A stretch of DNA of 47,606 nucleotides from a virus, in IMG/VR virus record IMGVR_UViG_3300033567_000099, positions 1 to 47,606 of that record. One strand, 5' to 3'. Shown here in pieces: positions 39,261 to 47,130 of this stretch. The stretch's first letter is position 1; each line of letters opens with the position of its first letter. The notes beneath the pieces are model-generated. The model saw only the letters and a program-made list of their open reading frames with translations, did not search any database and was not told where the DNA came from. The translations under genes were made by a program, and so were the position numbers.

Positions 39261-40323
39261 GACTTACGACCAGATTGTTTCGGAGCTGCAGTCGGACCTT
39301 GTGGCATCCGGTTCGTTGGCTACAGACTTCACGGACGGGTCGCAGATTCAAACCATTGTCGCGGTTACGGCTCGCGCTTACGCGTCTCACTGGTACATGC
39401 TCGAGTTGCTTGTTGAATTGTTTTTCGTCGTGTCATCCGAAGGACCGTTCCTAGACTTGCGCGTCAATGAGCGGGGCGTTATACGGAAGCCTGGTGTTGC
39501 GTCCACGGGTTCCATCTCATTTGCGAGGACCACACCAAGCCCAATTGCCACGGATATTCAGCCAGGCACGGTGTTCTCAACGCTCGACGGCAGTGTCTCC
39601 GTGACGACCAACGCAGATGCACAATTCCCAAGCGCTTGGGAAAATGGGACCGTCGCAGTCACATGTTCGACTGTGGGGGTGGCCGGCAATCTCGCGGCGG
39701 GCACTCAGTTGCAGATTGTAGGACCTGCACCGTCAGGGTTGCAAACGATAACTGTTGCAACCGGAGGACTCACAGGGGGTGTCGACGTAGAAAGCGACGA
39801 CCTACTACGGGCGTGGTACCTGACAACAGTACAAAACCCTGTAGATGGCGGGACACCAGCGGATTACCAGGTGTGGGCAGACGAAGTAGTTGGCGTGACT
39901 GGTGTGTCTGTGTTCCCGTTGGCACGTGGCAATGGAACAGTGGACGTTGTTGTTTCAGCCAATGGGATTCCGGCAGCCAGTTTGGTCTCGCAAGTTCAAA
40001 CCGTCTTGAGTGCGAACCGTCCAGTAGGCGCAGATGCTCAGGCCAAAGCACCGACCGCTCACAACATCGACGTGACCATGACAGTCACGCCGAACGCAGG
40101 ATTCACTTTTGCCACGCTGCAGCCTCTGGCCAACCAGGCAATCGTGAATTACCTTGACGCGGTAGCGATTGGTGGTGTGGTTCGTGTGTCGGCAATACTA
40201 GATGCCGTTTACAAAGTTACCGGCGTACTTGATTGCTCAATCTCCGCACCGGCCGCGAACGTCGCATTGGCCCAAGAGGAATTGGCAGTGCCAGGCACGA
40301 TAACCATTACGCAGGGAAGTTAG
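39247..40323 (+). CDS. Baseplate J-like protein
   Basis: This 358-residue protein is the main wedge component of Mu/P2/PBSX-type baseplates. Recognised parts are TDGSQIQTIVAVTARAYASHWYMLELL, FFVVSSEGPFLDLRVNERGVIRKPGVASTG, the middle TVGVAGNLAAGTQLQIVG and DLLRAWYLTTVQNPVDGGTPADYQVWADEVVGVTGVSVFPLARGNGTVDVVV, and the end VNYLDAVAIGGVVRVSAILDAVY. The GTG start overlaps the previous gene. An 18-bp DNA palindrome lies inside it at 39625. Confidence 0.9.
   Translation: MSVYKTYDQIVSELQSDLVASGSLATDFTDGSQIQTIVAVTARAYASHWYMLELLVELFFVVSSEGPFLDLRVNERGVIRKPGVASTGSISFARTTPSPIATDIQPGTVFSTLDGSVSVTTNADAQFPSAWENGTVAVTCSTVGVAGNLAAGTQLQIVGPAPSGLQTITVATGGLTGGVDVESDDLLRAWYLTTVQNPVDGGTPADYQVWADEVVGVTGVSVFPLARGNGTVDVVVSANGIPAASLVSQVQTVLSANRPVGADAQAKAPTAHNIDVTMTVTPNAGFTFATLQPLANQAIVNYLDAVAIGGVVRVSAILDAVYKVTGVLDCSISAPAANVALAQEELAVPGTITITQGS
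39625..39642. promoter_or_regulatory. 18-bp perfect palindrome inside the baseplate J gene
   Basis: TTCCCAAGCGCTTGGGAA contains the same 16-bp palindrome found upstream of terS at 23009. It is in frame as Phe-Pro-Ser-Ala-Trp-Glu, so coding constraint alone does not explain a perfect repeat of this length. Possibly a binding site for a host or phage protein. Confidence 0.55.
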
Positions 40324-40333
40324 GAGGGTGACG

Positions 40334-40891
40334 ATGACTTGGTTTGATACCTTTGTCTCTTGGCTACCTCCGTCGTTCCTCGGGGCAGATGCGGCGACAC
40401 AACGAGCGATGCTTAAAGCCGTCGGCCGCCAATCCGACGACCTTGAAGCCGCTATCCAAGATAATCAAAATCAGATATTCGCACAGCTCGCGACATGGGC
40501 ATTAAGCAACTACGAAGAAGAGTACGGCATTAAACTCGTCGACGGTGGCACAAATGCCGAGCGACAGAACAACATCATGGCAAAGATGCGCGCTGGACAA
40601 GGTGCCACGCCAGCAGCCCTGCAAAACATTCTTTCTGCATACGGATACGCCACGCAGATTGTCGAAGACTTTCCAAACTATCAGTTCACCATCAAGTTCA
40701 CCGATTTCAAGGGCGTACCGTCAAACATGGGAGACCTACAGGCACTCCTCACGTCCATGACACCGGCGCATCTAAAGACCCTGTATCAGTATTTGTACAA
40801 CACTTATGCAAGCTTCAACGGCAAGTACACCTACGCACAAATCGAGGCAAGCGGTCTGACGTATCAGCAGTTACAAACGCAACTGCCATAG
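40334..40891 (+). CDS. Baseplate protein, DUF2313 (XkdU/Mu gp48-like)
   Basis: This 185-residue protein closes the baseplate cluster. DUF2313 features: WLPPSFLGADAATQRAMLKAVGRQSDDLEAAIQDNQNQIF, SNYEEEYGI, NIMAKMRAGQGATPAALQNILSAYGY. The C-terminal end is specialised for the tail fibre contact. Start ATG at 40334 was chosen because GGAGGGTG lies 7 bases upstream; a GTG two codons earlier is closer to the site. After it come the fibre genes and a probable moron. Confidence 0.85.
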   Translation: MTWFDTFVSWLPPSFLGADAATQRAMLKAVGRQSDDLEAAIQDNQNQIFAQLATWALSNYEEEYGIKLVDGGTNAERQNNIMAKMRAGQGATPAALQNILSAYGYATQIVEDFPNYQFTIKFTDFKGVPSNMGDLQALLTSMTPAHLKTLYQYLYNTYASFNGKYTYAQIEASGLTYQQLQTQLP

Positions 40892-40935
40892 GCGGTTAGC
40901 GTAGTCTGGTATGCTTGGCATCAGGGGTGATTGTT

Positions 40936-41379
40936 TTGGACGCGGCCATTGTTACGGGTTTAGCTGCCATTGTCGGCGCATCAGTGGGTGTATTCGGGAA
41001 TCTAGTTGTCGCACGCAGTCAACGGAAGTTGGCTCGACAGGAAAGAGATCAGCAGCAAATTGAGGAGAAATTTGCGACGTACAATGATGTTCTTAACATC
41101 AACGGAAGAGAACGGATCCTCAAACCCGGAGAGGATAGAGGCTGGGATGCGGAGCTTTATCAAACGTTGATTAGACCTGTTTTGTTTAAAAAGTTGCACG
41201 TTCTCGATTACGGTGTTAGAGAGCGAATAAAAGAAATTGACACTGCCGTTTTACACAGGCGTTGGGGAATTCTAAGGGATAATGAGGACTTAGATGCATT
41301 AGAGTACATGTTGTATGTTCACCTCATCGAGGGAATTGAAAGTTGTTACCCCGTATTTACGAGCCGTAAACGAAGATAA
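40936..41379 (+). CDS. Membrane-anchored hypothetical protein, probable moron
   Basis: This 147-residue protein starts at TTG after AGGGGTGA. Residues about 1-23 form one hydrophobic helix (AAIVTGLAAIVGASVGVFGNLVV) followed by basic SQRKLARQERD, so the rest faces the cytoplasm. The soluble part is helical and charged. It lies between baseplate and fibre genes, is followed by its own strong terminator, and looks more AT-rich than its neighbours, all typical of a moron expressed from the prophage. No family is recognised; superinfection exclusion or defence is only a guess. Confidence 0.65.
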   Translation: MDAAIVTGLAAIVGASVGVFGNLVVARSQRKLARQERDQQQIEEKFATYNDVLNINGRERILKPGEDRGWDAELYQTLIRPVLFKKLHVLDYGVRERIKEIDTAVLHRRWGILRDNEDLDALEYMLYVHLIEGIESCYPVFTSRKRR

Positions 41380-41405
41380 GTCGTCCTTCTTGGACGGCTT
41401 TTTTA
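41379..41405 (+). terminator. Strong terminator after the moron
   Basis: AGTCGTCC pairs with GGACGGCT (8 pairs, one G-T) around a TTCTT loop, followed by TTTTTTATTT. It overlaps the stop codon of the preceding gene and lies just before the tail fibre gene. Confidence 0.8.
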
Positions 41406-41420
41406 TTTGGAGGTGATAAC

Positions 41421-42665
41421 GTGCAAACAACAACCAATTACGGACTGCAAAAGCCTGAACCGAATGACACGTACAACAAAGCAACAGACGACAGCAATAT
41501 GGACTCCGTTGACCTTGTGCTGTTCTCGCTCGGTCAGGCGGTTCAGCAGATGTTCGGCACGACGACGTTACTCTTGTCAGGCGGAAAGGCAACGAAGGAT
41601 GCAACGACTGCAAATCAAGTGGACGTCACTGCAGCTGACGTTTACTTCGCGAGCGGTCAGCACAAAGACTTCCCTGCATCGACAGCCGCACAATACACCA
41701 CGTCAGCGGTGTCGTCCACATACTATCTAGACTACAATCCCGACGGCACGACCACATGGGGGACAGCACACAGCGTACAGAGTGGTTACGCCACGATTTG
41801 CACTGTTGCGTCGGATGCGAGCGGTAACATTGCAACCATCACGGATACACGCCCGCTCATCACGGTTCTCCTCGGAGGAAAAGGCGTTCTAACGCAGTCA
41901 CAGATAGGCGCGGCCAACGGTGTTGCGGGACTTGACGCCAATAAACAAGTTCCAGCGAACGCACTTGGTAACGTGCCGCCCGTAAACGCTGCGACCACTA
42001 CAGCCCTTGGCACCGTTGAAGTTGCGGATGCGCCTGCGGCAGGTAGTAATCCCGTCACCATTACAACGGACAATGCAGCTTATAAAGCGGTTCACGGCGG
42101 AACGTTTGTCACTGCCGGGGCAGGGATCGCGGTAACAGCGGCGGCGAATGCTGAAACCGTTGCGGTCACGCCTGCCACGGCAGCCGCACTCGGAGGCGTG
42201 AAAGTCGGCTCAGGAGTCAATGTTGCGGGGGACGGGACAATCAGTGTGCCAGTTACAAGTGCAGCAAGTGGTACGTCGCTTGGCACCGTCGAACTTCCTC
42301 CGTCCGCAGGTACACCCGCCACACCTGTCGCGTTATACCGAGCTGCGTCGGTACAGGAAGACAAACTAACCACGACAGCCGCAACAAATGTCGTCACATT
42401 CACACCTGCAGCCAACGGCAACTTCATCGTAACAGCCTCCGTACGCATCATCACGGCCGCGACAACGGTGACACTCACCATTAACTGGACCGACGCCGCA
42501 GGAGTACAGCAGGATGTGCGGATGAACGCGCAATCACTAGCAGTAGGCACGCATGACGTCCCGATAAAATTTTTGAACTCGGTGAGCGGCCAGGCAATCA
42601 CGGTGACAGCGACGGCAGGAACAGCAAATCAAGCGCTCGTGTCGGCTGCAATTTTGGGGGTGTAA
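41421..42665 (+). CDS. Tail fibre/appendage protein
   Basis: This 414-residue protein opens with the phage structural motif TNYGLQKPEPNDTYNKATDDSNMDSVDLVL common to Firmicutes tail fibres. Residues 50-150 are beta-rich. From about 165 to 300 it has repeats such as GQ-free Ala/Thr/Val strands (TTTALGTVEVADAPAAG; TSAASGTSLGTVELPPSAG). The C-terminal domain (ASVRIITAATTVTLTINWTDAAG, ends VSAAILGV) is a likely receptor- or collar-type beta sandwich. GTG start with GGAGGTGATAAC. It is the first of three adjacent fibre-type genes. Confidence 0.78.
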   Translation: MQTTTNYGLQKPEPNDTYNKATDDSNMDSVDLVLFSLGQAVQQMFGTTTLLLSGGKATKDATTANQVDVTAADVYFASGQHKDFPASTAAQYTTSAVSSTYYLDYNPDGTTTWGTAHSVQSGYATICTVASDASGNIATITDTRPLITVLLGGKGVLTQSQIGAANGVAGLDANKQVPANALGNVPPVNAATTTALGTVEVADAPAAGSNPVTITTDNAAYKAVHGGTFVTAGAGIAVTAAANAETVAVTPATAAALGGVKVGSGVNVAGDGTISVPVTSAASGTSLGTVELPPSAGTPATPVALYRAASVQEDKLTTTAATNVVTFTPAANGNFIVTASVRIITAATTVTLTINWTDAAGVQQDVRMNAQSLAVGTHDVPIKFLNSVSGQAITVTATAGTANQALVSAAILGV

Positions 42666-42668
42666 TCG

Positions 42669-43484
42669 ATGGCAGATACGATTTATCCAGGCACCGCGAC
42701 ACCAGCGCATGTGCTGTCTACGGATACTTTCAGCGCAGGGACGAACTATGGCGCTAACGGCACGATGCCGAATCAAGGGAGTCCAACACTTCAGCCCGGC
42801 GCGAGCATCACGGCGGGGTACTATGCGGGCGGGAGTGTGGCAAGTGAACCGCATGGATCACAGGATTATACGACAGCAGGAAGTTACACTTTTACGGTAC
42901 CGTCGAATGTAACAAAAATATGGGTTGAATGTACTGGTGGCGGCGGTGGCGGGGCCACATCTTGGACTGGTGCTGGTGGTGGCGGCGGCGCTGGCGGAAC
43001 TGCATACGCAGAACTCTCTGTTTCCCCAAACCAAAACCATTCAATTACTGTTGGCTCTGGCGCAGCTAATATTACGACTACTAATAATTCGGCAAACTCC
43101 ACATCAGGAGGTGCATCTTCCTTTACGGGCAATGGAGTTACACTTACTGGTAATGGAGGAGGAAGCGGAGCCGATAACCTTGGGAGTGGTTCATACAACG
43201 CCGGGGGTAGTGGCGGTAGTGCATCAGGAGGTGCATTCAATGTATCTGGACAGCCTGGTGGAAATGGCGGTGGCGGTGGTACGGGTACTATTCCTGGCGG
43301 AACGGGGGGGAGTTCATTTTTCGCGACAGGGCCAGTATCTTCGACAAGTACTAGCGTATCTCCATCAGCAGGAACTTATGGTGCTGGTGGTGCTGGGGGG
43401 TCGATCATCAGTGGTTCTGGTGGTCAAACGGGTGGCGGTCAAGGTTCTCCTGGTGGTGCTGGACGTGTCAGAATATCATGGTGA
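42669..43484 (+). CDS. Glycine-rich tail adhesin
   Basis: This 271-residue protein has an N-terminal attachment part (IYPGTATPAHVLSTDTFSAG, NYGANGTMPNQG), then EYTTAG-like strand YTFTVPSNVTKIWVECTGGGGGG. From about 90 to the end it is very rich in Gly, Ser and Thr with runs such as GAGGGGGAGG and GGNGGGGGTGTIPGG, ending GGAGRVRISW. Glycine-rich tracts of this kind form polyglycine II sandwiches in adhesins such as gp38 of T-even-like phages, where loop tips bind the receptor. The architecture suggests the main receptor-binding protein or a fibre tip (inference). GGGGGTG site. Confidence 0.8.
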   Translation: MADTIYPGTATPAHVLSTDTFSAGTNYGANGTMPNQGSPTLQPGASITAGYYAGGSVASEPHGSQDYTTAGSYTFTVPSNVTKIWVECTGGGGGGATSWTGAGGGGGAGGTAYAELSVSPNQNHSITVGSGAANITTTNNSANSTSGGASSFTGNGVTLTGNGGGSGADNLGSGSYNAGGSGGSASGGAFNVSGQPGGNGGGGGTGTIPGGTGGSSFFATGPVSSTSTSVSPSAGTYGAGGAGGSIISGSGGQTGGGQGSPGGAGRVRISW

Positions 43485-43505
43485 AAATATGGAGGCGAAT
43501 CAAAG

Positions 43506-44411
43506 ATGAACTATTGGTTTTTATATGACACTTCAACGGGGAAAATTTATCCATCACAAAGCGACAATGCTCCTTCACAACAAAACATGGGTGTTCTTGG
43601 CCCGTATGACCAATCAACAGCATCACCAACAGTGGTTATGGCATACACGTACCCAGAACGCTATCTCGCGCAAGGTTCGCCAGTGGCCCTCGTTGAACAG
43701 CCATACTTTACCGTAGCCGCGGTAGAGTCGGCGACCGTCCCGAACCAGTGGGCTATCACAGTGACGCTGAACAATCCACCCGCCCAGCCACCCGCAAATG
43801 TAACGATAGCGATCAACGGGGCAGACGAAACGGTCGCGCTGACAACGGTCGCGCCGTTCACAGCGACGCTAACGGTCAACGTCCACGCGAGTCTTGTAAA
43901 CGCACCGATCACGGCGGCGGCCAGCGCGGCATCATGTGCGACCAGTCGACCGATGAATATCGGAGGGAGCACGCAATCACCAGTGGCTACGCAGGTCTAC
44001 ACGCCAACAGGCGGCGTGCCGACTGTTGCACCAACGGGCGCGGGTAGTAAGGGTTATTTGCAAGCCTATTACACAGGACTCATGGCCCCCGCACAGGAAG
44101 TGGCGGATCTCGCTACACTGGTCGGCATGCTCACGCAAACGTTGTACGGCGTAGTATTGCCTGCTTTGACTTCTGGCGCAACGCCGATTGTCACTTTGGA
44201 CGCCGATGCAAAGAACGCTTTGACGGACATAACGAACACGGTACTACCATCGGTTAAGACCACGCTTGAGAACGCAGCGCCACAACCGGCAGCAGGCGCA
44301 GCACAAACCTTCGACATACACTACGGGGCGGTGCGTGCGGACTACCCAACGGTGGCACAGGCACTTGGTGGATTCGCAACCGACATGGCGACTATTCCTA
44401 ATCTGGCGTAG
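43506..44411 (+). CDS. Hypothetical virion/fibre-associated protein
   Basis: This 301-residue protein begins MNYWFLYDTSTGKIYPSQ. A Pro/Ala/Thr-rich middle (NNPPAQPPANVTIAINGADETVALTTVAPFTATLTVNV) looks like a beta-sandwich domain of about 90 residues. The end is helical (QTLYGVVLPALTSG, NALTDITNTVLPSVKTTLENA). It follows the adhesin gene and probably belongs to the fibre tip or assembly set. No enzymatic motif. ATG with a weak GGAGGCG site. Confidence 0.65.
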   Translation: MNYWFLYDTSTGKIYPSQSDNAPSQQNMGVLGPYDQSTASPTVVMAYTYPERYLAQGSPVALVEQPYFTVAAVESATVPNQWAITVTLNNPPAQPPANVTIAINGADETVALTTVAPFTATLTVNVHASLVNAPITAAASAASCATSRPMNIGGSTQSPVATQVYTPTGGVPTVAPTGAGSKGYLQAYYTGLMAPAQEVADLATLVGMLTQTLYGVVLPALTSGATPIVTLDADAKNALTDITNTVLPSVKTTLENAAPQPAAGAAQTFDIHYGAVRADYPTVAQALGGFATDMATIPNLA

Positions 44412-44466
44412 CGAAAGTGACGCATTAGATTGGTCGTTTTGAAATAAATATGATGCAAGGAGGTTG

Positions 44467-44580
44467 ATGAGTATAGAAAATCACAATTCAGACGATGAAG
44501 CCGTTGAAGAATTCTGTAGGTGCGGAGGCAGCGACCCGGAAGATATTTCTCGATGCAGCAGTTGCGATGGATTATTGTAG
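44467..44580 (+). CDS. Zinc-ribbon microprotein (37 aa)
   Basis: ATG with AAGGAGG upstream opens a 37-codon frame (MSIENHNSDDEAVEE...). Two Cys pairs, CRC and CSSC, are 12 residues apart and could bind one zinc ion. A terminator follows directly. It lies alone between fibre and lysis genes. The strong site and paired Cys argue for a real gene; function unknown. Confidence 0.55.
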   Translation: MSIENHNSDDEAVEEFCRCGGSDPEDISRCSSCDGLL

Positions 44581-44598
44581 ATGGTCAAGAAGCTATAA

Positions 44599-44630
44599 AA
44601 GACATCCTTTTTAGGGTGTCTTTTTGTTTA
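44599..44630 (+). terminator. Terminator between fibre and lysis genes
   Basis: AAGACATCC (44599-44607) pairs with GGGTGTCTT (44614-44622), 9 pairs with one G-T, followed by TTTGTTT. It separates the tail transcript from the lysis cassette. Confidence 0.8.
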
Positions 44631-44662
44631 ATAGCAAGACTAGGCCGAGCCCATCGCGGGCC

Positions 44663-44680
44663 ATTTTTAGGCCTAAAAAT
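44663..44680. promoter_or_regulatory. 18-bp palindrome before the lysis cassette
   Basis: ATTTTTAGGCCTAAAAAT is a perfect palindrome just after a terminator and immediately before the GGAGGTG site of the cell-wall hydrolase-like gene. Candidate operator or RNA element controlling lysis. I see no matching consensus promoter. Confidence 0.5.
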
Positions 44681-44694
44681 TGGAGGTGAAGGAC

Positions 44695-45177
44695 TTGACC
44701 GAACTTGAAATTCGCCCAGCTGACATTATCCTCGTGCGCGGTACTGGGTTCACAGATCATCTGATTGAGCGTGTTACACACAGTGCTTACAGCCATGCAA
44801 CGGGTCTGGTGAAGACCAACGAACTGCTGGAGGCACAAGCGCTTCGTCGTACGGGATACCAGGGGATTGATGCGTATCAGGGTTGTTCGGACGTGTTTAC
44901 GTGCGACCAATTAAGCGATGCACAACGACAGCGCATTATCAATCACGTGTCCGCCCACATCGGTGAGCAGTATGGATACGCGCTTATCCCGTGGGAAGGT
45001 GTCCACTACCTCTTGCACGTTGACATTCCGATTGATGAACACGTGAACAACGACTGCTCAACACTATGGGCGAGTGCTTATCGCGCAGAGGGTTTCGACC
45101 CGTGCCCCGATATTGAGTATCCGACGCCGGGTGACCTAGGCAATTCAGCCCTGTTCCGCAAGGTTGGCAGTTTCTAA
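44695..45177 (+). CDS. Permuted NlpC/P60 (YiiX-like) papain-fold protein
   Basis: This 160-residue protein matches the permuted NlpC/P60 group in which the His precedes the Cys. The family start is IRPADIILVRGTGFTDHLIERVTHSAYSHATGLV, with His in YSHAT near residues 31-36, and NNDCSTLWASAY near 119-125 gives the nucleophile Cys. Classical NlpC enzymes cut peptidoglycan peptides; permuted relatives may instead act on acyl or amide bonds of other substrates. It lies first in the lysis cassette. TTG at 44695 follows GGAGGTG; an upstream in-frame TTG at 44680 lies before that site. Confidence 0.78.
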   Translation: MTELEIRPADIILVRGTGFTDHLIERVTHSAYSHATGLVKTNELLEAQALRRTGYQGIDAYQGCSDVFTCDQLSDAQRQRIINHVSAHIGEQYGYALIPWEGVHYLLHVDIPIDEHVNNDCSTLWASAYRAEGFDPCPDIEYPTPGDLGNSALFRKVGSF

Positions 45178-45191
45178 AAGGAGTTGGTTTG

Positions 45192-45611
45192 GTGATTGAA
45201 TTTCCGGGTGTGAACACGAAAGTAGGTGCTGCTGTGTCCCTCTTGTTCGCCGTCGTCGCGACAACTTTATCAAATATGTACGGGGGGTGGAACGCCTCGC
45301 TGTCAGTCCTGTTGTGGCTTGTTATCGGGGACTATGTGACAGGACTGATTGCCAGCGCGATAGACGGCAGCGGACTGAGTTCCAAAGTCGGGTACAAGGG
45401 AATTGCAAAGAAGGTCATGATCTTCTTCCTGGTGCTTTTGGCACACAAGCTCGATGTCGCGATCGGTGTGCGAGTCATGATGAGCACGGTCATCTACTTC
45501 TACGTCACCAACGAGCTCATTTCGCTCATCGAGAACATGGGGCGCATGGGTATGCCTGTACCTCAGCAGTTGGTCAACATTATCTACGTTCTGAAAGGCA
45601 AAACGAAGTAG
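45192..45611 (+). CDS. Holin (TcdE/phage_holin_4 family)
   Basis: This 139-residue membrane protein is a toxin-secretion/phage-lysis holin. It has several hydrophobic helices: AAVSLLFAVVATTLSNMYG, SVLLWLVIGDYVTGLIASAI (with the family's typical Asp-Tyr-x-Thr-Gly), VMIFFLVLLAHKLDVAI and VIYFYVTNELISLIENMG. Holins open the membrane so that endolysin reaches the wall. GTG at 45192 has AAAGGAG 8 bases upstream; TTG one codon earlier is also possible. The endolysin gene follows. Confidence 0.88.
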   Translation: MIEFPGVNTKVGAAVSLLFAVVATTLSNMYGGWNASLSVLLWLVIGDYVTGLIASAIDGSGLSSKVGYKGIAKKVMIFFLVLLAHKLDVAIGVRVMMSTVIYFYVTNELISLIENMGRMGMPVPQQLVNIIYVLKGKTK

Positions 45612-45622
45612 GAGGTGGTATC

Positions 45623-46621
45623 GTGCAACAACGTAGCACGGCAAACGCCCGTGTGATTGACGTGTCCGAGAACAACGGCGTCATTAACTGGGGCGACGTT
45701 AAACGAACAGGCATAGTTGGTGCATGGGCAAAAGCGACAGAGGGTGCAACGGGCCGAGACTCAATGTTCTATCGTAACTACATTGGAATGAAAGCTGCGG
45801 GCCTTCTACGAGGTCCGTATTGTTTTGCCCGCCCCGCAACCAGTACAGCACGCTCTGAAGCAGATGCGTTTATAGACCGTGTCATGGCGGCGGGCGGCTT
45901 CGACAGCCTGGACCCGATGCTAGACCTTGAAGATGCAGGCGGTTTATCCCCTTGGCAGCTCGCTGCGTTTATCCTCGCCTGGGAAGCTCGCGTGAAGGCG
46001 AGGACGGGACGCGAAATCATTCTGTATTCGTATACGGCTTTCATCCGTGAACATCTCGCGCCGGTTGTCGGGAAAATCAATCACCTGCGGTTGTTTTTAG
46101 CAGACTACGGTCACTCAGTGCCAGACGTTCCCGGTTGGCCACAGTGGACGCTCTTGCAGTATTCGGAGACCGGACTTGTGCCCGGTATCAGCGGACACGT
46201 GGACTTGGACGAGTTTGCAGGGAGTGCTGACGAATTGCGTCGAGTATGTGGCGCAGGAAGGGGACAGAACAACATGCAAATAGGCGATAGTGGGGCAGCG
46301 GCCATGCAGTTACAAAAGGACCTTAATCAGGTGCTTGGCATCCACCTAGTGGAGGACGGCCAGTACGGTGCCAAGACGGCGACAGCGGTACGCACTTTCC
46401 AGCAGATCCATCACATGGGCACGACTGGGGTGGCAGACCCTGCAACGCTGAACGCGGTAAACGCAGAGGTCGCAAAATTGGATGCACCGAAACCGGCGCC
46501 GGTAGCAGCAACGCCCACACAACCAAAGACTGAGTCTGTTCCTGCTAATGACAAAGTCGCAGAGATAGCTCAACTGAAGATACTCATCCAACAGGCGAGC
46601 GAAGTTGCCGCCAAACTATAA
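45623..46621 (+). CDS. GH25 endolysin with peptidoglycan-binding domain
   Basis: This 332-residue muramidase has a glycoside hydrolase 25 domain in residues 1-205: VIDVSENNGVINWGDVKR, WAKATEGATGRDSMF, the catalytic LDLEDAG near residue 98, YSYTAFIREHL, and LLQYSETGLVPGISGHVDLDEF. A PG_binding_1 domain follows at about 215-285 (IGDSGAAAMQLQKDLNQVLG, ATAVRTFQQIHHMGTTGVADPATL), then a Pro-rich tail and a helical end. GTG start with GGAGGTGG. It cuts host peptidoglycan once the holin opens the membrane. Confidence 0.93.
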   Translation: MQQRSTANARVIDVSENNGVINWGDVKRTGIVGAWAKATEGATGRDSMFYRNYIGMKAAGLLRGPYCFARPATSTARSEADAFIDRVMAAGGFDSLDPMLDLEDAGGLSPWQLAAFILAWEARVKARTGREIILYSYTAFIREHLAPVVGKINHLRLFLADYGHSVPDVPGWPQWTLLQYSETGLVPGISGHVDLDEFAGSADELRRVCGAGRGQNNMQIGDSGAAAMQLQKDLNQVLGIHLVEDGQYGAKTATAVRTFQQIHHMGTTGVADPATLNAVNAEVAKLDAPKPAPVAATPTQPKTESVPANDKVAEIAQLKILIQQASEVAAKL

Positions 46622-46643
46622 ACCAGAAGGACGTGTGAAATTT

Positions 46644-47093
46644 ATGAACAAGCAAATAGAGCTACAAGTGGTACAAGCTATCCTCGGACTTTTGGCTGCC
46701 GGCGCAACATGGGCGGTATCGTATTTAACGCCGCGCGCGAAGGCTTGGCTCGACGCGCATATCGGTGAGAGAAATGCGACCGTCGCGAACCTCGTGGTGG
46801 ATGGCCTCGGAAAAATCGCAAGTCACGTGGTGCAAGACTTCAACCAACGTATCGTGAGTGATGCGAAGTCGAACGGCGCATGGACACCGCAGCTGGCCGC
46901 GAGCGTTAAAGCCGACGCTGTACGTTCGGTTTTGGACCAGGGCTCGAGTCTAATCGAGGTTGGGCAAAGCGCAGTCGGGAACATGCAAGGACTTGTCGGG
47001 GCGCTGGTAGAGCAGGCCGTGATGACGCATCACGTATCGGCGCCGACAGGTACAACTACAGTTCAACCGATTACAACAACGACATCAGTATAA
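46644..47093 (+). CDS. LLH-type phage holin
   Basis: This 149-residue protein resembles the phage LL-H holin family. A single N-terminal membrane helix (VVQAILGLLAAGATWAVSYL) is followed by basic PRAKAWLDA and a long helical cytoplasmic part with conserved-looking segments NLVVDGLGKIASHVVQDFN, AASVKADAVRSVL and NMQGLVGALVEQAV. The tail is Thr-rich. It stands after the endolysin as a second holin-like or spanin-like gene. The start at ATG 46644 has only a distant AGAAGGA; GTG at 46635 is an alternative. Confidence 0.75.
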   Translation: MNKQIELQVVQAILGLLAAGATWAVSYLTPRAKAWLDAHIGERNATVANLVVDGLGKIASHVVQDFNQRIVSDAKSNGAWTPQLAASVKADAVRSVLDQGSSLIEVGQSAVGNMQGLVGALVEQAVMTHHVSAPTGTTTVQPITTTTSV

Positions 47094-47130
47094 TAAAAGC
47101 CCTCACCCGTCGCTGGGTGAGGGCTTTTAT
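47093..47130. terminator. Strong bidirectional terminator
   Basis: ATAAAAGCCCTCACCC (47093-47108) pairs perfectly over 16 bp with GGGTGAGGGCTTTTAT (47115-47130) around a 6-base loop; both sides carry A/T tails. It ends the lysis operon and also the convergent gene at 47127. Confidence 0.92.

Noticed and set aside
39636-40157. 173-residue plus-strand frame inside the baseplate J gene
   Set aside because: Product is Arg/Cys/Ser-rich without domain pattern and the host frame is strongly conserved there; unlike 13462-13758 it does not look protein-like.
42884-43509. Proline-rich minus-strand and Val/Leu-rich plus-strand frames over the adhesin gene
   Set aside because: They are by-products of the GGN-rich codons of the polyglycine region.
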